Assembly (NCBI GenBank): GCA_023449855.1
Contig: JAEXHR010000205.1
Location: forward strand, 1-32,154
Reading direction: 5' to 3'
DNA: 32,154 bases
DNA from: Pseudomonadota bacterium
Lineage (GTDB): Bacteria; Pseudomonadota; Alphaproteobacteria; Rhizobiales; Xanthobacteraceae
The notes under the pieces were generated by a model. That model had not been told where the DNA came from, did not search any database, and saw only the letters and a program-made list of their open reading frames with translations. Positions 6,664-15,092 of the stretch are shown here, one piece after another; position 1 is the stretch's first letter; each line of letters starts with the position of its first letter. The position numbers and the translations under genes were made by a program.

Positions 6664-9067
6664 TCGTGCCTTCTCGCGCGATGCGGCGCGTACTCCGTGG
6701 CGCATCCTCAAGAACGAGGCGGATCCTGCGCGCTATCTGCCTTATGCGCGGCACGTCGATGCGCAGGTGATCGCGCTCGACGGGCGCGACCTGATGATGA
6801 TGTTCAGGCTGGACGGCATCGCCTTCGAGACAGCCGATCCCGCTCAGCTGAACGACTGGCATGAGAAGCTCAACGGGACGTTGCGCAACATCGCCGACGA
6901 TCGTCTCGCGATCTGGACGCATATCGTGCGCCGCCCGGTCACCGACTATCCCGAGGGCGAGTTTCGCTCTACGTTCGCCGCCGATCTCGATGCCAAATAT
7001 CGCGCGCGGGTCACCGCTAAGCGCATGTTCGTCAACGAGCTCTATCTGACGCTGGTGATGCGCCCGTCCGTTGGCTCGGCCGACCGCACAGGGGTCTTGC
7101 TGCGTCGCCTGTCCAGTGCCCGCAAAGAGGGAACCGAGGTCGACGAGGACGAGCTCGTTCGTTTCGAGGACAAGGCGCGCGATATAGAGAAGCTGCTCGC
7201 GCGTTGCAGGCCACAGCGACTGGGTTTGTACGAACATCGCGGCCTCATGTTCTCGCAGCCGCTCGAGGTGCTGGAACTCGTCATGATGGGGCGCGCGACG
7301 CGCGTCCCGCTTGTTCGTGGTCATCTGGGATCGGCGATCTACGGCGAAAGGGTGATCTTCGGCCGCGAGACGGTCGAGGTTCGCGCCCATGCCGATAGCC
7401 GCTTCGTCGGCCTGTTCGGTATCCGCGAATATCCGGCCATGACGCGACCGGGGCAGGTCAACGCGCTTCTCTCGCAGGATTTCGCGTTCGTCGTCACCCA
7501 GTCCTTCGCGTTCATGGGCAAGGCGCGTGCGTCCGAGCGACTGCGCAGGCGCCAGAACCAGATGGCATCGACCGAAGATGCGGCAGCGAGCCAGGCGCTC
7601 GAGCTCGCCGATGCCGCCGATGATCTGCAGAGCAATCGGTTCGTGCTGGGCGAGCATCACTTCTCGCTCGCCGTGTTCAGCGAAGACCAGAAGCGGCTCG
7701 CCGAAAATCTCTCGACGGCGCGCGCCGCGCTGGCCGATGCCGGCCTGGTTTCAGCACGCGAGGGACCAGCGCTGGAGGCCGCCTTCTGGTCGCAGTTGCC
7801 GGGAAATTTTGCCTGGCGCGCCCGACCTGCCGCCATCACGTCGCGCAACTTCGCCGCCCTGTCACCCTTCCACACCTTCCCTGCCGGTCGGGCCGATGGC
7901 AATCATTGGGGCGCTGCGATCGCACTGATGAAGACCGCAGCCCAGTCGCCCTATTATTTCAATTTCCACGTCAACGATCTCGGCCACACGCTGATCATCG
8001 GCCCGTCGGGTGGCGGTAAGACCGTGGTGCAGAATTTCCTGATGGCGCAGCTCGAGAAGACCGGCGCCCAGCAGATCTTTATCGACAAGGACCGGGGCGC
8101 GGAAATCTATGTACGCGCATCGGGCGGCACCTATCTTGCCCTGCGCAATGGCGTGCCGACCGGCTTCGCGCCCCTGCGTGCGCTCGATCAGTCACCGGGC
8201 AACATCACGTTCCTTGGTCGACTGATACGCCAACTGGTCACGCCCGTTGGTGGCCAGCTCGGTGTCATGCAGGAGCGCATGATCGACGATGGCATCCTAT
8301 CGATCGGCCGATTGCCCCCCGAAGAGCGATCGATCCTCGCCTTGCGGCAATTGCTGGGGCAGCGCGATCCCGAGGGCATCGGCGCGCGTCTCGAGAAATG
8401 GGCGCGCGGCGGCGCGTTGGGCTGGGTGTTCGACAATAACGCAGACGAACTGACGCTCGAAGCGCGGTTCATCGGCTTCGACATGACTGATTTCCTCGAC
8501 AATGCCGAGATCCGCACGCCGCTCATGATGTATATGTTCCACCGCATCGACGCGCTGCTCGACGGCCGCAGACTGGTGATCGACATCGACGAATTCTGGA
8601 AAGCGCTCGGCGATGAAGCCTTCCGCGCGTTCGCGCAGGATGGTCTGAAAACCTACCGTAAGCAGAACGCCTTTCTGGTGTTCGGCACGCAAAGCCCGGC
8701 CGACGCGCTGCGCTCCGACATTTCCCACAGCATCATGGAACAGGTCGCGACCAAGATCCTGCTGCCCAACCCCTATGGCCGGGAGTCCGACTATATCGAT
8801 GGCCTCGGCCTCACCCGCGCCGAGTTCAAGCTGATCCGCAGCGATCTGATCCCCGAGAGCCGGCGCTTCCTCATCAAACAAGGCCATGACTCGATCGTCG
8901 TCGAGCTTGATCTCGCCGGTCTTGGTGACGAGCTTGCGGTGCTCTCCGGCACCACGGCGACGGTTGGAATTCTTGACGCAGTGCGCCGCGAACATGGTGA
9001 CGATCCGGCGCGTTGGTTGCCCATTTTTCACGAGCAGCGGGCGACCGCGAACAGAAGGAAAGGATAG
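6656..9067 (+). CDS. virB4: VirB4-like ATPase of the type IV secretion system
   Basis: 803 residues, normal length for VirB4. The N-terminal domain has a CagE/TrbE/VirB-like pattern, and the C-terminal half is a RecA-like ATPase: Walker A GPSGGGKT at residues 449-456 and a Walker B region near VIDIDEFWK at about 639-647. It powers pilus biogenesis and substrate transfer on the inner membrane. The ATG at 6656 is preferred over an in-frame ATG at 6599 because a GAAAGGG element lies about ten bases upstream and the 6599 start would overlap virB3 heavily. The region is well conserved and intact. Confidence 0.95.
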   Translation: MASRAFSRDAARTPWRILKNEADPARYLPYARHVDAQVIALDGRDLMMMFRLDGIAFETADPAQLNDWHEKLNGTLRNIADDRLAIWTHIVRRPVTDYPEGEFRSTFAADLDAKYRARVTAKRMFVNELYLTLVMRPSVGSADRTGVLLRRLSSARKEGTEVDEDELVRFEDKARDIEKLLARCRPQRLGLYEHRGLMFSQPLEVLELVMMGRATRVPLVRGHLGSAIYGERVIFGRETVEVRAHADSRFVGLFGIREYPAMTRPGQVNALLSQDFAFVVTQSFAFMGKARASERLRRRQNQMASTEDAAASQALELADAADDLQSNRFVLGEHHFSLAVFSEDQKRLAENLSTARAALADAGLVSAREGPALEAAFWSQLPGNFAWRARPAAITSRNFAALSPFHTFPAGRADGNHWGAAIALMKTAAQSPYYFNFHVNDLGHTLIIGPSGGGKTVVQNFLMAQLEKTGAQQIFIDKDRGAEIYVRASGGTYLALRNGVPTGFAPLRALDQSPGNITFLGRLIRQLVTPVGGQLGVMQERMIDDGILSIGRLPPEERSILALRQLLGQRDPEGIGARLEKWARGGALGWVFDNNADELTLEARFIGFDMTDFLDNAEIRTPLMMYMFHRIDALLDGRRLVIDIDEFWKALGDEAFRAFAQDGLKTYRKQNAFLVFGTQSPADALRSDISHSIMEQVATKILLPNPYGRESDYIDGLGLTRAEFKLIRSDLIPESRRFLIKQGHDSIVVELDLAGLGDELAVLSGTTATVGILDAVRREHGDDPARWLPIFHEQRATANRRKG

Positions 9068-9071
9068 AAAG

Positions 9072-9788
9072 ATGAGAGCTTTTTCGATCCTCGCGATTGG
9101 CGGTTTGCTGGCGCTGAGCACCCCGGCCAGCGCTCAGGGCATCCCCGTCTACGATTCCAACACCTTCCTCCAGACCCTTACGACCGTGAAGAACACGCTC
9201 GCGATGATCGAGCAGGGCAAGGCGCAGATCGCGCAGGCGACCGATATGTTCGACAGCGTCAACAAGCTGACCAACGTCAACAAGATTGCCAGTTCGCTCA
9301 GCACCGACGCTGTCCGGCATCTTCTGCCGAGCGAGGCTCGCGACATTCAGCGATTGATGTCGTCGGATATGAGCGGCTTGGGCAGTCTTGCCAGCTCGGC
9401 CAACCGCATCCGTTCGGCCAACCGGGTCGATCTCCCCGATTTACGGCCGGATGCGACCGCTTACGAGCGCTCCGGCCGTGACACCATTTTGCGCAATGGG
9501 GATCTGGCATCGCGGGATGCGGCTATTGCCGAGGCAGCCTATGGTGTGACCGCTCAGCGTACGGCCGGTCTGGAGGAGCTGCGCACTTCGCTCGATTCAG
9601 CGTCCGACGCCAAGGATGTGATGGATATCCAGGCCCGCGTCGGTGTCGAGAATGCGCATATCCAGAATGACGCTGTCCAACTCCAGGCGCTCCAGATGCG
9701 GCAGGCTGCCGAAGCCCGGTTGCGCTCGCAGCGCGAGAGCGAAACCAGTCTTGCGAAGCTCGAGCAGAGCCTGGGTGCCCGGCCATGA
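9072..9788 (+). CDS. virB5: VirB5-like minor pilin / pilus-tip protein
   Basis: 238 residues. A signal peptide (MRAFSILAIGGLLALSTPASAQ) is followed by the VirB5 start GIPVYDSNTFLQ and a long, mainly helical body rich in Gln, Ala and Ser, ending in a coiled-coil-like region. VirB5 caps the pilus and contributes to recipient recognition. The start at 9072 follows AAAGGAT four bases after the virB4 stop; an earlier in-frame start inside virB4 is not credible. It overlaps the lipoprotein gene by four bases. Confidence 0.9.
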   Translation: MRAFSILAIGGLLALSTPASAQGIPVYDSNTFLQTLTTVKNTLAMIEQGKAQIAQATDMFDSVNKLTNVNKIASSLSTDAVRHLLPSEARDIQRLMSSDMSGLGSLASSANRIRSANRVDLPDLRPDATAYERSGRDTILRNGDLASRDAAIAEAAYGVTAQRTAGLEELRTSLDSASDAKDVMDIQARVGVENAHIQNDAVQLQALQMRQAAEARLRSQRESETSLAKLEQSLGARP

Positions 9789-10003
9789 TACGATCCGCTT
9801 TCCCGATCCTGCTCATGGGCACCCTGCTGCTCGCCGGCTGCGGTCAACCCGCTGGAAAGGCCGATCTGAAGGCCGATCCCAAGCTGCGCGCTGATATTCT
9901 CGCGGCATGTGCCGACGGCACGCACACCGACGCCCAGGAGTGCAGCAACGCCAAGTCCATCGAGAACACAGATAAGCTCGAACGCTCGCTTGGTTCGAAA
10001 TAA
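9785..10003 (+). CDS. EexN-like entry-exclusion lipoprotein
   Basis: 72 residues with a clear lipoprotein signal (LLAGC lipobox, acylated Cys at residue 19). The mature part is short and helical with two further Cys and the motif LAACADG...QECSNAKS. This resembles EexN-type lipoproteins, which have a CxxN/D...CxNA pattern and block redundant entry of a related element. The slot between VirB5 and VirB6 is also where eex genes occur in several VirB-type operons. A VirB7 role as channel lipoprotein cannot be excluded. Confidence 0.7.
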   Translation: MIRSAFPILLMGTLLLAGCGQPAGKADLKADPKLRADILAACADGTHTDAQECSNAKSIENTDKLERSLGSK

Positions 10004-10018
10004 GCGAGGTCGAAGGTC

Positions 10019-10963
10019 ATGGCATCCACGCTCTTTGCGGATCTCTACACCAACATCGACGGCAAGCTCGATCTGTTCCTCAACGAGCGCCTGACCAACG
10101 TCATCGAGGTCGTGCGCGGCCCGCTGGCACTCGGGCTCGTGATCTACATCGCCCTGTTCGGTTACATGGTCATGCGCGGGATCGTGAGCGAGCCATGGGG
10201 CGAACTCTTCTACCGAATGGTCAAGCTCTGCCTGCTCTACATCGCGGCAACGACTGTCGCCTATTCGGAATGGATCACAAATCCCCTCTTCCATGGCATG
10301 CCGGACGCGATTTCGCAGGCACTGGCAGGTAAGACGATCACCAGCGTCGGCGCCGTCTTCGACGATTATTTCAGCCAGGTCGACAATATCGTCCGGATCA
10401 TCCGGACCGAGGCCGAGACCTATCTCGACATCAATCCGTGGAAACTGGTCCTGCTCACGCTGGCAATCCTTATCTACGGACTGGCCGGTCTGTCGGCTGC
10501 GATCGGATTTGCGATCACCGTCTTCGCCAAGGTCGCGCTTGCCATCGTGATCGCGCTGGGGCCGATCTTCATCGCCCTCTCGCTGTTCGAGCCAACCCGT
10601 CGCTTCTTCTACGGATGGCTCGGACAGACCTTCAACTACATCGTGCTGATGGCAGTGATCATCGCCATCACCAGCCTCATTACCGATCTGGGCGCGACAG
10701 CCCTTGCCACCGCCGAGAGCACACCTGACGTGACGATTGGGGCCGTTCTGTTCGCCGTCTATATCTTCCTCGGCACGATCTTCTTTTTCCAGGCGCCGTC
10801 GATCGCGACCGGCATAGCCGGCGGCGCGGCCGCAGGTGTCGGCGCATTCGCGGGTTCGGCGTGGAGCACCATGGCCGCGCCCTTCCAGCAGCGCCGGATC
10901 TCCCGAAACAGCCGCAATCTCGAACGTGCCGCGCAACGCGGCGGCGCGGTGAGCCGCGCATGA
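10019..10963 (+). CDS. virB6: VirB6-like polytopic inner-membrane channel protein
   Basis: 314 residues with about six hydrophobic segments, including VIYIALFGYMVMRG, LLTLAILIYGLAGL, AIVIALGPIFIALSLF, YIVLMAVIIAI and VLFAVYIFLGTIFFF. The motif LALGPIFIAL...F..W is typical of VirB6/TrbL proteins. It would form the inner-membrane channel. The C-terminal tail is Gly/Ala-rich and then basic. It is preceded by CGAAGGTC and separated from the lipoprotein by 15 bases. Confidence 0.9.
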   Translation: MASTLFADLYTNIDGKLDLFLNERLTNVIEVVRGPLALGLVIYIALFGYMVMRGIVSEPWGELFYRMVKLCLLYIAATTVAYSEWITNPLFHGMPDAISQALAGKTITSVGAVFDDYFSQVDNIVRIIRTEAETYLDINPWKLVLLTLAILIYGLAGLSAAIGFAITVFAKVALAIVIALGPIFIALSLFEPTRRFFYGWLGQTFNYIVLMAVIIAITSLITDLGATALATAESTPDVTIGAVLFAVYIFLGTIFFFQAPSIATGIAGGAAAGVGAFAGSAWSTMAAPFQQRRISRNSRNLERAAQRGGAVSRA

Positions 10964-10983
10964 TGATCATGAGGAATACGCCA

Positions 10984-11301
10984 ATGTCCAAACCGCTGAC
11001 GACACGCATCCTCCAGGGCGTCGCGCTCCTCGCCGCTGTCGCACCGATGGCCACATATGGCGCGTCGGGACCCAAGAAGCTGCCAATCTGCAACGGCAGG
11101 CATCTACGCGACGCCAATGTCTACGGCAGCGTGCTGCCCGGCTCGCCTGTCCCAGCGGTTGTCGCGCCCCCTGCCCCGCCCCCGGTGCCGCAGGTCAAGC
11201 CGCCGGCCGGTGGATCGCCGCCACCGCCGGTTCCAGCCTCCGCGCCGCCGCCCGACAAGATTTCGTCGCGAGATCAGACCACCACTTATGGGAGCTGTTG
11301 A
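10984..11301 (+). CDS. Proline-rich exported protein in the VirB7 position
   Basis: 105 residues from ATG 10984, preceded by GAGGA at about 10971-10976; an in-frame ATG at 10960 overlapping the virB6 stop is an alternative. There is a Sec signal (ILQGVALLAAVAPMATYGA), then ICNGRHLRDANVYGSVLPG, then a tail dominated by Pro, Ala and Gly, ending in Cys. No lipobox is visible. The order VirB6-X-VirB8 places it where virB7 lies in Agrobacterium-type operons, so a VirB7-like structural role is likely but inferred. Orthologs of this kind are often labelled hypothetical. Confidence 0.65.
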   Translation: MSKPLTTRILQGVALLAAVAPMATYGASGPKKLPICNGRHLRDANVYGSVLPGSPVPAVVAPPAPPPVPQVKPPAGGSPPPPVPASAPPPDKISSRDQTTTYGSC

Positions 11302-11303
11302 TC

Positions 11304-11993
11304 ATGCGGCGTCAAAGCGAGGGCGTGCCGGCAAGCGACGCCGAACTCTATTTCGGCCATGCACGCTCATGGGACCAGGATCGTCAGCGCAAGTCGCTGC
11401 GCTCGGAACGGATTGCCTGGGGCGTCGCCGGCCTCGCATTGCTGGCATGCACGGCCGAGGCACTGGCGCTGGCAGGCCTCGCGCCGCTCAAGACGGTCAT
11501 GCCCTATATCATCCGGGTCAACCAGACGACGGGCGCGGTCGATGTGCAGACCGCCCTCACCCAGCAGCCGATGCGCTACGACGAAGCCGTCACCAAGTTC
11601 TTCCTCGCGCAATATGTCCGGGCACGCGAGAGCTGGCTGCCGGCGGCGGCCGAAGAGAATTTCCGGGCGGTGGCGATCCTGTCCGAGCCGGGTGAACAGC
11701 AGCGCTGGGGCCGGTTTTTCAACGACGACAACCCGTCGAGTCCGCAGGTGACATGGGGCAAGGGGGCGACGGTCCAGGCCCGTGTTCGCAACATCAGCTT
11801 CATCAACGACCGCGTCGCCAATATCCGCTTCACCCGCACGGTCCAGACCGACACTAACATCCAGAACAGCGACTGGATCGCGACCATTACCTTTCGCTAC
11901 ACCAATGCCCCGATGGCGGAGGGCGATCGCTATCGCAATCCGCTGGGCTTCCAGGTCGAGAATTATCGAGCCGATCCGGAGGTGGTCCGGTGA
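11304..11993 (+). CDS. virB8: VirB8-like bitopic assembly factor
   Basis: 229 residues: a short cytoplasmic N-terminus, one transmembrane helix (IAWGVAGLALLACTAEALALAG, about residues 37-58), and a periplasmic NTF2-like domain with MPYIIRVNQTTG and the NPLGFQV end motif of VirB8. VirB8 bridges the inner membrane and core complex. I chose ATG 11304, which has GGGAG about 10 bases upstream, over a TTG at 11298. Its end overlaps the GTG start of virB9 by four bases. Confidence 0.9.
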   Translation: MRRQSEGVPASDAELYFGHARSWDQDRQRKSLRSERIAWGVAGLALLACTAEALALAGLAPLKTVMPYIIRVNQTTGAVDVQTALTQQPMRYDEAVTKFFLAQYVRARESWLPAAAEENFRAVAILSEPGEQQRWGRFFNDDNPSSPQVTWGKGATVQARVRNISFINDRVANIRFTRTVQTDTNIQNSDWIATITFRYTNAPMAEGDRYRNPLGFQVENYRADPEVVR

Positions 11994-12847
11994 AGCGGCT
12001 CCTGACCCTTGCAGTAATGTGCCTCCTCGGTGCCCAGCCCGCTCTGGCCGAGGACACGCCTCGCGGAGGACCGGCCGACCCGCGGGTCAAATTCGTCGAT
12101 TATCAGGAGACGCAGGTCTACCGAATTGTCGGCACCTTCCGCACGGCGACCCAGATCGTGCTCGGCGACGGCGAGACGATCGAGCATGTGGCCCTTGGCG
12201 ACACCGTGTCATGGGAAGTGGCCGTTGCAGGACATATCCTCTTTCTCAAGCCGCGCGAGCGCGCCGGTCCCACCAACCTCATCGTCACCACCAACCACGG
12301 CGGAGAACTGCGCAACTATGCGTTCGAGCTGACCACCCGGCGCGGCGCGATCAGCAGCGCAAGTTCGGATGCCTTCTTCCAGGTGCGCTTCCGCTATCCC
12401 CGCGATGAGGCGGAACGCGCAGCCCGGATGCAAGCCGCGCAGGAAGCCCAGCGCGTCGCTGCGATGCAGGCAAGCGCAGTGCGCGGCGCACTCGACCACG
12501 GCGTCATCGAAGGTCCGCGCAATCTCAACTACAAGGTCCAGGGCTCAAGCGCGCTGCAGCCCTCCGAGATCTCGGACAACGGCAAGTTCACTGTTCTCCG
12601 CTTCCCCGGCAATCACGAGATTCCCGCCATCTACATGGTGCGACCGGACGGGTCGGAAACGCTCGTCCCGTTCGACGTCCGCGATGAATTCGTAGTTGTC
12701 CACCTTGTGGCGACCCAGCTCCGGCTGCGGCGCAATCGCGAGGTGCTGTGCATCTATAACCAGGCGCCGACACCCTATGGCGTCGATGCCGGCACCAACA
12801 CGGCATCGTCGCATGTCGACCGCACCGTACAGGACCCCAAGGAGTGA
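11990..12847 (+). CDS. virB9: VirB9-like outer-membrane core component
   Basis: 285 residues starting with GTG, overlapping the virB8 stop. There is a signal peptide (ending ALAED), then a VirB9 N-terminal beta domain (KFVDYQETQVYRI, LGDTVSWEV, LFLKPRERAGPTNLIV), a helical linker rich in Arg, Ala and Gln, and the C-terminal domain (LNYKVQG, FPGNHEIPAIYMV). With VirB7 and VirB10 it forms the outer-membrane core complex. It is complete, with normal family length. Confidence 0.92.
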   Translation: MKRLLTLAVMCLLGAQPALAEDTPRGGPADPRVKFVDYQETQVYRIVGTFRTATQIVLGDGETIEHVALGDTVSWEVAVAGHILFLKPRERAGPTNLIVTTNHGGELRNYAFELTTRRGAISSASSDAFFQVRFRYPRDEAERAARMQAAQEAQRVAAMQASAVRGALDHGVIEGPRNLNYKVQGSSALQPSEISDNGKFTVLRFPGNHEIPAIYMVRPDGSETLVPFDVRDEFVVVHLVATQLRLRRNREVLCIYNQAPTPYGVDAGTNTASSHVDRTVQDPKE

Positions 12848-12852
12848 GCGCG

Positions 12853-14091
12853 ATGGACGAAACCGCGCCGGACGATCGTCGCCCGATCGCCGGAGATCCG
12901 ACCCCCGAGCGTGACGAGATCCTGCGCGACCGGGGCATCGATCCCATCGGCGGTATGACGCCTGCGAAGCGCAACACCGCGCTGATCTTCGCTGGCACCG
13001 CGATGGTGCTCGGCATCTTGTGGGTCAATTCAGGTCCGAGCGGGAAACCAGCTGCCAATCTGATGGCGAAGCCGGAAGCCACCGCTAAGCGCTCGGACCT
13101 GTCGGCACGCGAAACCGTCGCCTATGACGCGGTCGCGGCGCGACCCAAGCCGCTTGGTGCCCCGCAGTCCGATCCCAACGCGCCTGTCCTCAATCCCGCG
13201 CCCGATGGCCAGGTGGTCGGACCCGACGGGCAGATCGTGCCGGCGATGCAGCCCGGCGCGGCGCCCAGTGCCTCAGCCCCGAACAATCGTCAGAACATCA
13301 CCGAACAGGCCCGGCGCTCCACGCTGATCGCCTATGGCGGGCGATCTCAGGGGCTCGGGACTTCGGCACCAGATGGTGCTGGCGGTGCGGGGCCGGCTTC
13401 TCTCATGGCGCCTGGGGACGATGCGGACGGCCAGCCACAGCGCGGCGCTCCCAATGCGCTGGATGCGCTAAGGCAAAGTTCCGCCATCGGCGAGGCGCGC
13501 GCCTCGATGCTGCCCAATCGTAACTATCTCGTCACTGCCGGCACCTTGATCCCGTGCACCCTCCAGACAGCGATGAATTCCGCTCAGCCCGGCTACACAT
13601 CCTGCCTCATCCCGCGCGACGTCTATTCCGAAAATGGGCGCGTCGTCCTCATGGAGAAGGGCACCAAGGTCGTCGGCGAATATCATGGCGGGATCCAGCA
13701 AGGTCAAAACCGCCTGTTCGTCTTGTGGACCCGGGCGGTCACGCCGCAGGGGGTGCGCATCGACCTTGCATCGCCAGGCTCGGACGCACTAGGCCGGGCC
13801 GGGATCGCAGGCTCGGTCGATACCTTCTTCTGGGCACGGTTCGGCAGCGCTCTCCTGCTCTCGCTGGTCGACGATGCCGCCTATATTGCGGGCCAGGCGG
13901 TCGCCAATGGCAACAACAATTTCAACAACACCACGCGGGCGCCCAGCGAAGGCGCGAGCATCGCCCTTCAAAACAGCATCAACATCCGGCCTGTGCTCAA
14001 GAAGAACCAGGGCGAGGAAGTCGGTATCTTCGTCGCCAAGGACTTCAATTTCGCGGACGTCTATAATCTCGAGCTGCGGCGCGAGAAATGA
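12853..14091 (+). CDS. virB10: VirB10-like core protein (TrbI family)
   Basis: 412 residues. A cytoplasmic N-terminus is followed by one transmembrane helix (about residues 41-58), a Pro-rich periplasmic linker (PKPLGAPQ, DPNAPVLNPAPDG) and the TrbI/VirB10 beta-barrel (GTLIPCTLQTAMNS, VVLMEKGTKVVGEY, LFVLWTRAVTPQGV). It spans both membranes and senses ATP energy from VirB4/B11/D4. The ATG at 12853 is preferred because AAGGAG (12839-12844) lies eight bases upstream; a GTG at 12844 overlaps that site. It overlaps virB11 by four bases. Confidence 0.92.
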   Translation: MDETAPDDRRPIAGDPTPERDEILRDRGIDPIGGMTPAKRNTALIFAGTAMVLGILWVNSGPSGKPAANLMAKPEATAKRSDLSARETVAYDAVAARPKPLGAPQSDPNAPVLNPAPDGQVVGPDGQIVPAMQPGAAPSASAPNNRQNITEQARRSTLIAYGGRSQGLGTSAPDGAGGAGPASLMAPGDDADGQPQRGAPNALDALRQSSAIGEARASMLPNRNYLVTAGTLIPCTLQTAMNSAQPGYTSCLIPRDVYSENGRVVLMEKGTKVVGEYHGGIQQGQNRLFVLWTRAVTPQGVRIDLASPGSDALGRAGIAGSVDTFFWARFGSALLLSLVDDAAYIAGQAVANGNNNFNNTTRAPSEGASIALQNSINIRPVLKKNQGEEVGIFVAKDFNFADVYNLELRREK

Positions 14092-15092
14092 GCGATACCG
14101 CTGTCCTCCGGCACTACCTCCACCCGATCATGCCGCTGCTGGAGCCTGCCGCGGTGACGGAACTCGTCATCAACCGTCCGGGCGAAGTCGGCATCGAGGA
14201 CCATCGGGGATGGCATTGGCATGATGTCGCCGAGCTCGACAGCGAGTGGCTGGCGACGCTGGCGGTCGCGGCGGCCAGTTTCACCCGGCAGGACATCAAT
14301 GCCGAGACGCCGATCTGCTCGACAATCCTGCCTGGCGGCGAACGCTGCCAGATCGTGATCCCGTCGGTGACCCCGACCGGCTCGCCCTCCTTCACCATCC
14401 GCAAGCCATCGCGGGTGAACCTTGCGGTCGACCAGCTTGCTGAGGGCGGCCTGTTCGCTGGCACACGCGCCGCTGCGCGGGGTCTGACCGACGTCGACGC
14501 GAAGATGGTTGCCATGCGTGACGCCGGCGACTGGCCAGCTTTCTTCAGAACTGCTGTGGCGGCACGAAAGAACATTCTGGTGAGTGGTGCGACCGGATCG
14601 GGGAAGACCACCTTCGCCAAGGCGCTGATCCAGCTCATCCCGCGCGATGAGCGCCTGCTGACGATCGAGGACACGCGCGAGCTTGTCGTCGAGCACCGCA
14701 ATGTCGTTCACATGGTCTATTCGAGCGAACGGCAGGGCCTTGCCAAGGTCGGACCCAAGCAGTTGCTCGAGAGCGCGTTGCGCATGCGCCCCGATCGCAT
14801 CCTGCTCCAGGAACTGCGCGACGGCACCGCCTTCTTCTACCTGCGCAACGTCAACTCAGGCCACCCGGGTTCGATCACGACGGTCCACGCTGGATCCGCG
14901 ATGGGCGCGTTCGAGCAGCTGACCCTGCTGGTCAAGGAATCCGAAGGCGGCCGCGATCTGGCGCGCGACGACATTCGCGGCCTGCTGCGCATGCTGGTCG
15001 ATGTCGTTGTCCAGACTCGCAAGCGAGACGGGAAATTCGAAGTCGAGGAGGTGCATTTTGACCCGGCTCTCGCAAGCCAGTCCGCTCACTAA
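14088..15092 (+). CDS. virB11: VirB11-like traffic ATPase
   Basis: 334 residues, typical for VirB11. An N-terminal domain (about 1-140) precedes the RecA-like ATPase: Walker A GATGSGKT at residues 167-174, Asp box TIEDTREL, a RPDRILLQELR stretch in the Walker B position, and the His box GHPGSITTVHAGS. It forms a hexamer on the inner membrane and switches between pilus assembly and DNA transfer. ATG overlaps the virB10 stop. Its last ~35 bases overlap the start of the coupling protein gene. Confidence 0.95.
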   Translation: MSDTAVLRHYLHPIMPLLEPAAVTELVINRPGEVGIEDHRGWHWHDVAELDSEWLATLAVAAASFTRQDINAETPICSTILPGGERCQIVIPSVTPTGSPSFTIRKPSRVNLAVDQLAEGGLFAGTRAAARGLTDVDAKMVAMRDAGDWPAFFRTAVAARKNILVSGATGSGKTTFAKALIQLIPRDERLLTIEDTRELVVEHRNVVHMVYSSERQGLAKVGPKQLLESALRMRPDRILLQELRDGTAFFYLRNVNSGHPGSITTVHAGSAMGAFEQLTLLVKESEGGRDLARDDIRGLLRMLVDVVVQTRKRDGKFEVEEVHFDPALASQSAH

